Of a stretch of 64,000 nt of DNA, positions 1 to 13,130 are shown in pieces. A program made the translations under genes and the position numbers. The stretch comes from Pterobdella sp. o SKG-2022 (Eukaryota > Annelida > Clitellata > Hirudinida > Piscicolidae). A model generated the notes under the pieces. The model was not told the origin of the DNA. It did not search any database and saw only the letters and a list, made by a program, of their open reading frames with translations. Each line of letters starts with the position of its first letter. Within the stretch, counting starts at the first letter, position 1. Location: contig OZ038323.1 in assembly GCA_964035795.1 (NCBI GenBank), positions 1,894,744-1,958,743 of the forward strand, read 5' to 3'.

Positions 1-160
1 GACTGCAATGATTTGAAGCTACATGATATATTAATGTTATTACATAAGTTGCACCAACCCTGTTTTTAATTTATTCAAATGGCCTCTCCTACATCAGTAG
101 TTTTTTGTGCAGAGTTGTTAAACACCAATCTTTTAGTTTTATTTCTACACGTATGTTTGC

Positions 161-1708
<1,548 letters not shown>

Positions 1709-1830
1709 CCCGTGTAGCTTAGTTGGTGGAGCATTAGACTAATTATCTAAAGGTACCGGGCTTGATTCTGTGTTGGGATGAAAATTAGGATCCTTTTTAC
1801 AGCTTCAATTTGTGACCTCTAACCCCATGA
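1709..1830 (+). repeat. tRNA-derived SINE relic
   Basis: The sequence opens with a tRNA-like head. An A-box-like GTAGCTTAGTTGGTGGAGC is followed about 35 bases later by a decayed B box (GGGCTTGATTCTG). The segment ACTAATTATCTAAAG between them matches the head of the better SINE copies near 9.4, 24.5 and 60.4 kb. The body after the head differs from those copies. It is not a functional tRNA: the acceptor arms do not pair convincingly. Confidence 0.5.
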
Positions 1831-2856
1831 CTATCAAAAAATAAAAACGAAAAAAAATGGGTGAAATGAAAAACTCATAAAACAGATCCCCCCAGGAGAG
1901 GTTTGCATGGACCTAAGTTGGAAGATTCAGACTTGAAAGATGACATTCTAATATCGCATTTGACTTAGTACTCAGTTATTTTAATGCTTCTGTCACCACA
2001 GGTTCTTCTGTTAAACAAACCCTCCAAAAGCAAGCAATTTATTAACAGCAATAACCACAACTGATCCAACAATATCAATACTAATACGATCCACAGAGTG
2101 ACATCCCTTATATACTACTAATTTCGGAAATTCTAGAACATTTCAATTACCGGAAAAAAATTGTAACAAACTTACTATAAAAGCGAAAGATAATTGTAAC
2201 AAACCTAGCAATATATACTATACGTTTAACTATATAACATAAAGGGGTTCAAAGTACAATATAGTTAAAACATGATAGCTCAAGTAATGTCCAGGAATTA
2301 TAACCAACTAGATTTTTGTGACAGCCTCACGTAAGAAAGAATTTCAAAAACTGGTATAGAAACCTTGCTTTAATTAATTAGAGGTTCTGCTTTGGAAATA
2401 TTCAATCAAGAAAAAGAGGCTTTATATTCAAAAAGTAATGTTCTTCAAAGTTTCCAAGCAATACGAAGATATCTAAGGCACATACGAATGTAAATCATTG
2501 GCGACCCTTAAATATTAAAACAGATACCTTTCGTCATTTTTTGAATTTGAGGCCTAACCAAATGAACAATATCACTCTACAAAAACACAACTTGAGATGC
2601 TGAATCTTGGTGGCCATATTGTAAAAAATCCTCATGGTTTCACCAAACCAAAAAATTTCTCACACGAAATGCTTCAAAGCAATAATCAATGAAACCAACA
2701 AAAATAACGGGGGATTTGACCTTGACGTTAGGCTTAACCCTGAGACATTTTCAAAGTCTGTTCCATGGCAAGTTGGGGCAGATTTTTTCAAAGAAAAACT
2801 TCATTAGATCAATAAAAAAGATAACTAACTAAAAGCTCAATTTCAAAATTTTAAAT
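1831..2856. other. Non-coding stretch, nothing recognised
   Basis: The sequence is AT-rich with short dispersed similarities such as GCGAAAGATAATTGTAACAAAC. No coding frame, RNA or transposon could be supported. Confidence 0.4.
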
Positions 2857-3065
2857 TCAAAATTTTCTTTTATTCAAATGATTATAAAATGGAAATCTTT
2901 TAGACCTTCCGGGTAAAGTGTCAAAAGAGCAGTAATTTTTCACCCAAGATTTCTTTTGAGGGTTGTAGTTGATTTGACTACAAAGAGAGAAGTCGTTCTT
3001 TCTCCAAGAAAGTTGGTCCATTGATGAATTGCTCACTCCTGTACGAACACCGTTGTAGATCGAAG
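2857..3065 (-). CDS. Putative terminal exon, C-type-lectin-like
   Basis: A minus-strand open frame begins after a plausible acceptor (CTTCCCTCTAG) and ends at a stop. It contains QLSWRKNDF, then a Cys, then QINYNPQKKSW and a second Cys (NYCSF). This spacing resembles the C-terminal half of a C-type lectin domain, with a Trp before the first Cys and a short loop to the second. It lies downstream, in transcription sense, of PAN-like and fucolectin-like exons, and could be the last exon of the same secreted protein. The first half of the domain was not found, possibly because a LINE interrupts the region. The family call is inferred from pattern only. Confidence 0.35.
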
Positions 3066-6055
3066 CTAGAGGGAAGTTATTTTTACCATTCATTATCTCA
3101 TACAAAAAACAAAAAGGTATAAAAAATATGGAATCTGTTCTTTTGAAAATACGTTCTAAGTACAACTTAACAATAGTCATATTTAAATGAGCCTTCTGAT
3201 GTATAGATTATACAATACAATTACGAAAAAGATTAAAGTGGCTTTAACTTCAGGAGTTTCTAGACCACATAATTATTATACAATTGAAAAAATAATAATA
3301 AATAATAATAAGTGGAAAAAAAATGTTCAGACAAACTAATAAATGAACGTTTATTTGCCAAAAGATCTATAAAAAAGAAAAGATTTGAGGTTTTTTCCAA
3401 AAGAATGTATGAAAACAGAAAACCTGAGTTGTTCAGAAACGTTATTTCACAGGAAAGAACCAGTTACATGATAAAATTTCCTCTCTGTGGTTTCAAGCTT
3501 GTACTTACCTAGAACAACCGTCAATAAATTGGCAGATCGCATCTTCTGTTTAACAGGAATGCTTGATAGCATCTCAAAATCTCGAAAGATAGGCTGGACC
3601 TTCATCAAACAAACATTTGAACGTCAATCCTTCCATCAATCTTAATCCAGTGAAGATCTCTCAAAACAGCATTTATATGATAGTATTTTCTGGTACCTGT
3701 AATGAGCCTGGCTGTTGTGTTGATTAGTGATTGGAGTCTGTTTTATGATATTTAGGGAGCTCTGCAAGGATAACATTTCCATAGTCTCTCCGATTCAATA
3801 CCATTGCTGAAGCCAGTGTCTTCAAAGACTCAAGGCTCAAAAAGTCCTTGATCGATTTCATTTGCTTCAAGGATATTAAACCGCAACGCAAATTATTTCT
3901 GATTTGAGTTTTCATAGATTCATATCCATTTAACCAGACGACAAGACTTTCACATTTCTCGAAGTGATAATGCTATCTGCAACTATTCTCACTGGACGAT
4001 GAGGAATTTTGAGAACGCTTCTGGCATTGGAGAACCAAATGTCTTCAGTCTTAAAAAAACTCAGTTTCAAATGATTGGCTTCCATCCAACCTGCAACATC
4101 ATCTATACACTCAGATAATGCTACCTGCAGGTCAAATGACTTCATATTTACAATGGCCATAAATCTGAGTGTCAGCTGCATATTGGTGAAAACTGAAATT
4201 GTGCTACATGTCTAACTTTCCCAAATCACCAGTAAAAAAAGTGAACAGCATTGGTCCAAGAACGGAACCTTATGGGACACCAAGAGATGAGTGCACCCTA
4301 TATGTTTCATTTCCACAACATCTGATATCAAAAGTTTTGTACTTGAGTAGCTAACCAACCATTTTAGCACACTATTCCCAAAGCTGAAAGACTTTTCTAG
4401 TCTCTCCAGGAATATATCATGGTTCACCAAATCAAAAGCTGACGATAGATCCAGTAAAACCAATAGAGATAACTCACCGTTGTCAGCTGCTTTCAAAATG
4501 TTTGAATAGACTTCTGGAATGGATGTTTCAGTAGAATGGTGACGACCATAAGCTGATTGAAGGCTAGGAAAAAGTTTATTCGCAGTGAGATATTTAGAAA
4601 CTCTACGCAGAACCAGTCTTTCAAGTATTTTATTCAAAACAGATGAATTTGAGATAGGCCTGTAGGATGATACATCATTTGTGTCGAGATTGGGTTTTTT
4701 CAGAAAAGGAAATATGCGCCAACTTTAAAAGATCTGGAACAAAACCTGAGAAAAAAAAAACTTTTGACAGTATTGATTATAAGGGTGAACTGAAGAAATA
4801 TATTTAACGAAGGTAACTGACTGTCAGAATCATCCAACGAGAGAAATTGGATGAGACGAACATGTACCACGTACTCCAAGTCCAGCACAAACCAGTTGGG
4901 ATCTATCCTTTCTACTTGGGCACATCCTTTGTCTGGATCTGTGTTTAGGATGCCATCCACAGCCCTGTAACTATAGCTGCTTTTGTGGACTCCAGACATA
5001 CAAGATCTCACTCCTTGAGCCATGTTCACATTATCGACGTCTGAAAAAATTCTATGTGAATAAATTGATGTTGGTTTGAGAATGATTTTACACTGGTTAT
5101 GAACGATTTTTAAAAGAATCAAATAATTGACTACCTGGAGGTATGCGAGCAACATGAGTTACGACCTTGGAAATTATTTTCATGTTTTGACTAAATTAGA
5201 CAATTGAGAAATTCATGACTTATGTTAGTCAGGAAAAAAAATTTCAAACTTTTTAGAGACATCTTATGTGTGTTTTATATAGTAATTATCTATAGAACAT
5301 CAATTTTGAGGGATATGAATAGATCCTAATGTTTTATGGTAAGGGCATACTTACCGTGATTATAACTTTATTTTCAAATAATTGTATGATAATCTTCAAA
5401 ATTGATAACTTTGTAGATAATTCCAAACTTCAAAATTTTTATTCTATGTTGTTTTCGATAAAACTTCAGAAACGTTAGTACCGTTGAAGTTTTTAGTGTT
5501 CGATTTCCATAAATATACAAGTTGATTTATGTGAAAAAAATGTATAATATAAAGTAAAAATTTAATTTTATAAAACATCTTATTCAAGCAGCCATTTAGA
5601 AACAATGCCACAATGTATAACTTCAAAGAGAATTTCACCTCAAAACTTTCACACTTCGACTCTTCTCTGATCTTATAAGTCTTCATTTGATAGAGTCGAC
5701 ATTTTAACAGTTCAGAAATAGAAAAAGAGGTGCAGGCACTCTGTATTTGACACAAGTAAGAGCACATTAGAGGAAACATTATTGCCTTGTCAAAATGAAT
5801 GTTTTTCGCCGGCACTCTCATTGAATAATCCACCGCTGAGCTTAAATCATTCACAGCAGTAAAATTCAGAACTCGTTTATTATAAAGTGTGGCTTTGAGA
5901 ATATAGTGGTAGAATTCATAAAAATCCTCTTGACAACCCGGCTGAGACTCACAGGTCAAAATTCTTTTGAAAGCTTTTCCATCAGTTAGACATACTTTTT
6001 GGTAACAATGTTCTATTAAAATAATTTTGATCATTATATTTATTAAAAACCACAT
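2857..6055 (-). CDS. Putative secreted PAN/fucolectin/C-type-lectin-like gene
   Basis: Three minus-strand segments look like exons of one extracellular protein. A PAN-like exon (5639-6055) is followed by a fucolectin-like F5/8 type C exon (starting at 5040, end not fixed, about 4815) and a C-type-lectin-like final exon (2857-3065). The order fits modular lectins of invertebrates. The splice phases between the first two segments do not match directly (phase 0 donor, phase 1 acceptor), so at least one exon is missing from my model or the pieces are separate. The intervening DNA carries a CR1/L2-like LINE. The grouping is inference. Confidence 0.35.
3560..4740 (-). mobile_element. CR1/L2-like LINE fragment (reverse transcriptase)
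   Basis: Reading the minus strand from 4740 down, broken frames encode the middle and end of a non-LTR reverse transcriptase. They start with MNKILERLVLRRVSKYL and LQSAYGRHHSTETS, then LLVLLDLSSAFDLVNHD, which is RT domain A with its catalytic Asp. They continue with WMEANHLKLSFFKTEDIWFS and SLESLKTLASAMVLNRRDYG, which are typical of the C-terminal part of CR1/L2 elements. At least three frames are used and stops occur, so the copy is dead and 5'-truncated. It sits between exons of the putative PAN/fucolectin gene. A second copy of the same family lies at 45.7-46.5 kb. Confidence 0.85.
4815..5040 (-). CDS. Fucolectin-like (F5/8 type C) domain exon
   Basis: After a strong acceptor (AATTTTTTCAG) the frame reads NVNMAQGVRSCMSGVHKSSY, then YRAVDGILNTDPDKGCAQVE, then DPNWFVLDLEYVVHVRLI. 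This is the N-terminal half of a fucolectin/F5/8C domain. The family hallmarks seen are the N-[VM]-A-x-G start, the AVDG-x-x-NTD block, a Cys, and W-x-V-D-L before the next strand. Such domains are calcium-dependent fucose-binding modules in animal lectins. The second half and the donor site are not resolved, so the lower boundary is approximate. Confidence 0.6.
5230..5400. repeat. Hairpin repeat family copy, internally inverted
   Basis: The left part (GAGACATCTTATG, then ACATCAATTTTGAGGG) matches the family in plus orientation. The right part (ATGGTAAGGGCATACTTACC) is the family's hairpin segment in the opposite orientation. The copy is therefore a fused inverted pair or a rearranged one. 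Confidence 0.55.
5639..6055 (-). CDS. PAN/apple-like domain exon, possible first exon
   Basis: The frame starts at an ATG followed by a hydrophobic stretch (MWFLINIMIKIILIEHC) that could act as a signal peptide. It runs through FDKAIMFPLMCSYLCQIQSA, a Cys-x3-Cys-x5-ACTSF pattern, and then LLKCRLYQM, which resembles a PAN/apple module core (Cys pairs, C-x-SF, C-x-L). It ends at a consensus donor (GAG|GTGAAA) after ESKCESFE. The PAN call rests on cysteine spacing alone. Whether this ATG is the real start is unknown. Confidence 0.45.
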
Positions 6056-7685
6056 GTTGTAGCTCAGCTTTGATAGGAGCCTCTCTTTTTATACCACCAA
6101 CGCCTCTCCCCCCCTTCAATCGATAACTTTCAGTTGAAAAATTAATTTAGGATTATATAACTTTTAGTATGAGGATCGATGACATATTTATGTGTCATTC
6201 AAGCATATTTGTTTAAATGCTGAAAAGTTTCGAATGCACATGTGAAATTGAGAATAATTTCGAATAAATTGAGTTTATGTGGGTTAGGAACCTTGCAAAC
6301 TTGATCTATCATGAATCTCTTGTGGATTTGAAATTATTTATTTTGCCATAATTGAATGAATATGTTATTTTGTGCACATTTTCAAGAAACATTTGAGAGA
6401 AATAATTACATTTTATAATGAAATTAAACTTTCAATTGAAAATAATTTTAAAAAAATAAGATATTTCCAGGCGGAAAATTAAGTCATTGTAGACTTAATT
6501 TTTTTTGAACATTTAATAAATACAAAATTACACTTTTTTATCCTTTTTAGCTTGCAGAAAATCGATTAGTTTTTTTTTTAAATATTATAAATACTCTATA
6601 ATTAGATTCTAAAAAAACCTTTCAATTGTAAAACAGATAATTAGAAGAGTTTAGAAAAAATTTTTTTCATAAAATATGAGTTTTGAAAAAAATCAATAAA
6701 AACACAATGCTGATTGCACTGAAAGTTTTCATGAATCATTTTCCATTTTAAAAAATTGTTCCGAAGCTTGAAAAGCAGCATTTTGCAAGTTAATCTGCCA
6801 TGCTGAAGACTTTCAGTCACTTCTCTTTAATGGCAGCCCGGGTAAATTTTTCATTTCTATTCTATTTAATGGACGACATTCAACAAAATCTTCACTTAAT
6901 TTTGATATCTCAAGCGCTATCAACATCTGCTCGGTTGACATTTTTGACTATCGAATAAAATCAAAAAGCTTTGAAACTTCTTTTATTGTTTGAAGTTGTA
7001 TATAAAAATTACTTTGCAGACAAAACTTGGTGTCAGGGGTGAATGTTAAGTTATCAAATTATTGGATTAACATCATTTAGTGGAAATATTTCTGTTTGAC
7101 TAGCGTCTTGTAATAAGGCTGAAAATATGAAAAACCTTAATAAATTCACTCAAAACATGTAACAAAATGAGGATAACTGACGAAATAGACAAGTATAAAC
7201 TTTAATGATAAAGATTCCAATTTAGATCAGAAAATAAATATCTACAGAAAAAAACGGAGACAACGTGAAACCGCATAACACTTGATACTGTGCTTAAAGC
7301 TGCTTGAGGGAATGTGGTCGAAGTTTCAAACCTATGGCTCTGCTGGCTTATTGAAGAATTCCAATGAATTTTATCCCCAAACTTATATGTTGGATGTAAT
7401 TTATTAGGCAAACAATCGGCATGAAATATTCAAGAGGCAAAACACATCAGCCGTTTGTTGATATCACTACTTTCAGCAGAAATGAGAACCAATAAAAGGG
7501 CAAAAAGTCCACAAACAAGTAATATAACATAATTATAAGAAATTGTTGAAAATAATTTCCGACATCAACTCAGGAGGAATTTGAACACAGCCATCGAGAG
7601 CTAACGATGTCTTCAATGACTTCGAAACAAAGTGAATAAAAGATGATTTTTTGATCGGAAACGAACACTGGGATTCGAGCAGGTT
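6056..7685. other. Intergenic AT-rich stretch
   Basis: The sequence is poly-A/T-rich. A minus-strand frame of 69 codons at 7202-7411 is unsupported. No domain, RNA or clear transposon is seen. Confidence 0.4.
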
Positions 7686-8028
7686 TCAAACTATGGTGTA
7701 GTTGAAGTTCTGGGTGAAATTAAAGACTGGCGGGCTGATGACTTCACCGTTGTATGCAACGTACACTTGCTGGTCGCTAAATTTCACATAGAAGTCTTTC
7801 CAATCGAAGTACAAACAAGGGTATTTGATGCGAAATTTTGACTTGACATAATGCAGACCGGGTTCCTTGCGGTTGTATACCAGACAGGTTCGAGAGCGTC
7901 TGGCAAAGCCTGGGTACCTGGGGATGTTGGGGAAGAGTGTGAAGAGGTTGAGTTTGTAAGTAAAGTACAAGAGCCACATGGTCCACATGGTATCTGTCTT
8001 CTTCAAATTCTCAAACTCGTGGTACCAC
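7686..8028 (-). CDS. Terminal exon of glycosyltransferase-like protein
   Basis: It contains ENLKKTDTMWTMWLLYFTY, LFPNIPRYPGFARRSRT and a Tyr-rich end with FNFTQNFNYTIV before TGA. Two NxT sequons at the end suit a lumenal or extracellular tail. Confidence 0.55.
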
Positions 8029-8661
8029 CTTCATTCAGTAATAATGTCAAAAATTGAACCTAATAAGACATAACAACATAATTATACAACATTCAAACGA
8101 CACCCACTTGAGCATGACAGTGTTGGGCACATAGGGCTTGGTGCTCTCGTGATACTCATCGTACCAAGACTGGAAGGCCGTCCAGTGCTCAGCGTCGGGA
8201 GCCAGTCCCCAGGAACTGACTGTCTTATACAAAAAACTTGGTCCCGTTATTTTTGGGTACTTGAAAGAGCCTCCGGTGGCTGCATTGATGAGGTCAGCAC
8301 TCTGAAGTGTAATGCCCATTATCTCCCTCTGCTTCCTAAACTTGTTTCGAGCAGCCCTGAGCCAGCGATACGCCCACTTAGACACCACCAAATCATCCTC
8401 CAATATAAGGCAGATTTCGTAATCCATCTCATCACCAACCACTCGGGTTTTGTTTTTGGGCCTCCACGAGTTGATCCACTGGCCTATCAGTCCCATGTGT
8501 TTTTCCTGCACTGTAACCTTCAAATCCCCCTTACTCCATCTAAAACTCTTGGCAACTTGCAAGGTGTCTTCATGAACAAAGCCCTTCTGAGGCACGTCGA
8601 TCATGATTTCTACGACGGCCTTGTCCCCATCCAGCTCCAAAGAGTTTAGGCTCTCCAGCAA
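7686..8661 (-). CDS. Glycosyltransferase-like gene (3' part, two exons)
   Basis: Two minus-strand exons encode about 300 residues of a protein resembling GT-A-fold glycosyltransferases of invertebrates. Exon one (8102-8661) begins after acceptor CACACCAG with LLESLNSLELDGDKAVVEI. It carries CLILEDDLVVS, an acidic motif in the position of the metal-binding DxD, and continues to the exon end near TVMLKW. Exon two (7686-8028) begins at WYHEFENLKKTDTMWTMWLL and ends at a stop after NYTIV. The donor after TVMLKW is non-ideal (GGGT|GTCG is needed for phase 2), so this junction is uncertain. The N-terminal exon or exons, which should hold a membrane anchor and the start, lie upstream and were not found. 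Specificity is unknown. Confidence 0.6.
8102..8661 (-). CDS. Exon with EDD motif of glycosyltransferase-like protein
   Basis: The exon is an uninterrupted frame of about 186 codons. QEKHMGLIGQWINSW precedes the acidic block LILEDDLVVSKWAYRWLRAA. Next come GGSFKYPKITGPSFLYKTVS and a WTAFQSWYDEYHE segment. The codon use and the open frame on this strand support coding. The plus-strand frame over the same bases has no domain. Confidence 0.65.
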
Positions 8662-9385
8662 CTGGTGTGGTGTATGCAATTATGTTTATGCACTTTTAAA
8701 TATTTATGTACACATAAAGTAGTTTTTATGAGCAAATGATGCATTTTTAAATCATAATCATCATTATCATCTACCACTATCCTCATCATTTTCACCATCA
8801 TAATTTTTGACGTCGGTAGAGAACATACCTTCATCACCAAGCTTTAACTTTTGGTTGGAGTTTAATATGCATCGTGATAAATGACAAACTCAGTGTATAA
8901 TTAGCTGAGTTCAAGAGGAGATTAGCAACAAATATTCAGGTAATTATTCACAAGCGCGAAATTTTTCTCAAGTAAACACACATTACTCGATAATTCTATT
9001 GAACAAATACAACCAGGTCCCATTAATATTCATCATCATCGTCATCGTTATCATTATCCTTATCCTTTTCTACGTTCATTTCCATGCTATCACGGGTTGA
9101 ACTTGACCAAAATAATACTCTAGTGGTTGACCAGTTACAACAGTAGCAGCAATAATAGATGCAGGTGGACTCATATGGCTCTTAGTGTCAGCCACAACAA
9201 ATAAACTGTATTTTTAATTCAACCCATCTTTAATTAATTCCACGATTAACACTTATTTTACATAATTATACTTTTTATTTTTAATTTATTCGATGTTGAT
9301 CGTTCACTATTTGAATGGCTATTAACATCTTAATACCGATGTCAGCATCAAAAAGTTTCATCATCAAGATCATTCTAGTGCCGCC
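8662..9385. other. Upstream non-coding stretch
   Basis: It holds ATC/CAT-rich degenerate microsatellite near 8755-8800 and 9025-9065. No further exon of the glycosyltransferase-like gene could be identified. Confidence 0.4.
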
Positions 9386-9572
9386 AATGTAATGTAATGT
9401 AATGCCGTATTTCTAAACCGCTTTTCCTTATAGATAAGTTAGTTTGCTACAAACTTAAAGTAGTGAAAACACACAGTGGACCAGGTGCTAATTGTCAGCT
9501 CACGCGGGATCGAAACTGGTAACTTCAGATAATTAGTCTAATGCTCTACCAGCTGAGCTATATGAGCCGACC
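9386..9572 (-). repeat. tRNA-derived SINE (full-length copy)
   Basis: On the minus strand it starts with a tRNA-like head: GGCTCATATAGCTCAGCTGG (A box), TAGACTAATTATCTGAAG, then a B-box-like GTTTCGATCC. The body has GACAATTAGCACCTGGTCC, then TGTGTTTTCACTAC, and the end has a run of CATTA units. Copies at 24.5 and 60.4 kb share head and body. It is a non-autonomous retroposon presumably mobilised by a resident LINE. Confidence 0.85.
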
Positions 9573-12500
9573 AAACGAGGCTTATGGATTGTGGGATCAT
9601 ATGGCACTAAACTGTCTCACGGCTGTTCCAAATCCCTTCAAACACCAAGCCTCGTGCTTCTTACTCAAAATCCTCTCATAAAAAATGGAATATTTTAAAT
9701 AATTGGACAATTCTAACTGATTAAATAGTAGATTCACAACCCAATTGAGTGCAATTGAAAAAATACTAATTACTAATTAGCTTGAGCATTCATAATTTTG
9801 TCAATTTAGGCTTAAAAAGTAAGAAAAAAATGAACTGAAAAGCATAAATGGATATTTATAAATAACTGAAAACACAAATAACACATTAAACTTCAAAGAC
9901 ATAGCGATGAAAATATTTCGTTATGCAATTCATTATTAACCCTACTCAATATTTAGCCTACACTTTAAATGCTTAACGATTAAAACAGCGATCCACAATG
10001 TTTCAAGAAAGTAATAATTCTTATCCACATAAAAATGAACACTTGAGATCAGTCATTCCAATGGACTATGCAATTATGGAAAGAATAGCATCAAATAAGC
10101 ACTTCCTTGATAACAAAGCACTTTTGTATGAAAACTAACAAAGCATCCATTTAATTAATACTTTGTGTTTGTTGCTTATACTATTGTGACAGACTTCAGA
10201 GATGTGTTATTTGAATGAGAGTATGTACTTTCAAAGCAAACTAACAGATTAATGTTTTTAAATAATATAACAATTATAGCTGAAATTATAACATCCAAGT
10301 TATTTTAGGTTCAAATCAATGCTTTGAACTTGTCAGTAAGAATTTATTATTATATGAATTATCTAACTTAAACTTAGCGAATTCGATTACATCATTCATT
10401 AATAATGAAAAACGGAATTCTGAAACTGATGGCGTCCTCTAGCATTTATTTCTCAACCCCCATTATCTCTTATAGCCATAAATAGATTTCCAAAGAATGA
10501 AAAAGTATTGACAGAATAATATATGCAGATTATATAGTTGCAGCAACTCGTTTGCAAGTATTCTCATTCTTTGCATACAGTTCCTGGCTCGAAAGTGGCT
10601 TTTTGAGCCCGCAGAAGACTTCCACATTTTCCTGCACACATGAAAAGAATTGAAACTAGAAACATGGATTTTTTTCATGCCTTTTTACGCCGCCTACATT
10701 TCCGCAGCCTGCCGCAAATGTTACTGATATTGCTATATAGCATTGGGCAAATAGAATTTTGACGTGTAGGGTGCACTGAGCTGACCTTCTCATGCTTGGC
10801 CAGAGAAACACGACGTCGATGGGACCTTAGATGACTCATTGACAGACAGATGACTTAGGCCTTATATTGATTTTGAAAATTTTAAGACTATGAATAATTT
10901 TATAGATAATTAATTAAATATAAGTTATAAACAATTGATTAATTATAATTTATGAATAATGAATTAAATATATATTATGACTGGTATACACAGTAGATAA
11001 TTCTAAAAACTCGTCACACTGTTAAAATTGAAAAAAAAACTAATTACGTGTATAACACTCTTCATAAAGTGGTCATTACAATTTGAAGTTTTGAGCTACA
11101 ACAAAACCCCAGAGAGCTGTCGTAAAAAAACCTTACGTTATTACTTTAAAGAGATTTCAATGAAAAGCTTCGTGGTTTTGTCATTGATGAAAATATGTGT
11201 TGGTCTTCTTGAATCACATCAACTACCTTCTCCAAAATTTGTATAAGTGAAATCAACTTAAAAAAAACACATAAAAGCTAAATAAATATATTCATCATTT
11301 TTAATTATTGTATAAGTAATTAACTAGCAATTATCAAACTATCCTTTTAAATACAAACAATACAAAAAATTTGCAATTGAGACTATGCAAAACAATATAA
11401 ATGGTGAAAAAATAATATAGAATAACTGAAACTTTTGGATATGCAAAACAGAACACCCACAGTCAGACACGCGTATGTAATTGATAGTCCATATGAAACA
11501 ATATAGAATATAAAGTTAATCGCGATAATTACTCAAGGACCCAAAAAATCAGAGTAGATTATTATATACGACATCAAAACCATTATAATCAGTCGAAGAG
11601 CTAGTCGAGAATTAGATCATACCTAAATCATATATGTATATCCTCTACTTCACAACAACATTGCTGGAAGATGCTATGAGGATAGTTCATTGTTTTATTT
11701 GCCTCCAAAACACGTCATTTCAGTTTATTAATACTTGATATTTAAGTAATAATAATAATAACAACAATATTTTGCATAAACTTATTCATGTTTCAATTTT
11801 GTTAGCATATATTTTTATTTTTCCAAAAATATCTCATCTGCGGCAAGAGTATATACCCTCTATGAAATACTCCCGATTTATTTAGATATTCTTATATTAT
11901 TTGTTATCTTCAAATTCCACTTGGTTTATCTTTAAAAACACTGAAATCATTTAAAAATATCTCTACATATTACTCACTTAAGCTGAAATCCATCATATTC
12001 TCAAGTTACATTCCATCTCATCATTATTCCACTTTCGGGATTGTATATTATATTACATTAAAACTTTCAATTTACATTCAATTAGAAGAAAAATATTCTA
12101 TTTTTTCTAGTTTTAATTTTGTTCAAATGAGTAATTTTGTTTAAAATGTTGAAAGACCAGCATGCCATAGAAGTGCACCTCATATGTCTGGAGTCATATC
12201 AATCAATATAATATGGCTGGAGTCATATTGCTTTACATATTATTTTTTTGTTATTTACTCCAAACTTTAGGTACCAACTAATCCTCCAACAAGTCCAACC
12301 TCACCACATTTAGTTATACACATGAAACCAAATAATCTTGCATTTCAAAATTATGCACCAATTATGCACATTATGACCATTAACTGATATGACAATGCTT
12401 GAGAGTGCCAAGAGTAATGATTAGGAATGTGTATAGACTCAGAAACCCAGCTATGCAGACAGTATAAGATATCAATTATATATTGATGATATGGTTTCAA

Positions 12501-12600
12501 TTTACTTCGCATTAAAACAAACAAACGAATATTACTATAGTGGCATGAAACTTTTTAAGTTTGAAAATTGTTAAATAAGCTTACGTCACCAAAAGGGGAC
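9573..12600. other. Intergenic AT-rich stretch
   Basis: No supported gene. A minus-strand frame at 10463-10678 has an acceptor-like CTTTTCATGTGTGCAG before it but no domain. A roughly 40-bp AT-rich duplication occurs near 10900-10985. Near 12540 a short dispersed motif (AGTGGCATGAAAC) also occurs at 32.4 and 46.7 kb. Confidence 0.4.
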
Positions 12601-12671
12601 TTGATATATAATTTTTTAGAGACATCTTATGCTTCTTTTTTATTATTATTTGAATAACTGTGTATTTTAAT

Positions 12672-12933
12672 TTGAGGAATATTTTGATACATTTATTTAA
12701 AAAAAAACTAAAATTTTCGACGAGTACAACCATATTATAAATCATTAGTAGTAAACTATTGTGAAGGTAGGTGATTATAAAGAATTTTAAACATAGATAG
12801 AAAAGAACAATTACGGAAGATTAAATTTTGTAAAGTAACTATTATGTAATTATGTGATATTATAAATGAGTAAAGTTAATTATTATATGAATATTCTTAT
12901 TTTGATCTAAAAGGATTTGATTGAGAGATTGCT
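12672..12933 (+). repeat. Left arm of PLE inverted repeat
   Basis: The arm runs from TTTGAGGAATATTTTGATAC to GATTGAGAGATTGCTT. Its reverse complement recurs at 15244-15505 with few differences. Its outer third is related to the hairpin repeat family found near 27.8, 28.6 and 58.2 kb. Confidence 0.9.
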
Positions 12934-13130
12934 TTCTGTGTCCCTCCATTGGTTGATTTAGGTACTCTCTTCATTAGGGGTCCCACGCACTTGATTCGAC
13001 TGTTAATTGTGGGTCATTGTAGCCTTTTTCTATTGAATCATTCTTTTTGATTTCAAGGCTCTTCCAAATAAAGTAGGTCCCTCTGAAATTTGTTTTTTTC
13101 ATTATATGTTTTTATTATCGTGGGTGATTC

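Noticed and set aside
8149..8649. 166-codon plus-strand frame
   Set aside because: It is the shadow of the glycosyltransferase-like exon on the minus strand and has no domain of its own.
10463..10678. Possible exon upstream of the glycosyltransferase-like gene
   Set aside because: An acceptor-like site is present, but the reading frame after it has no similarity and no matching donor phase.
12700..12760. Hammerhead ribozyme in the PLE ends
   Set aside because: PLEs are known to carry hammerheads, so I looked for the CTGATGA and GAAA core on both strands of the arms and did not find it.
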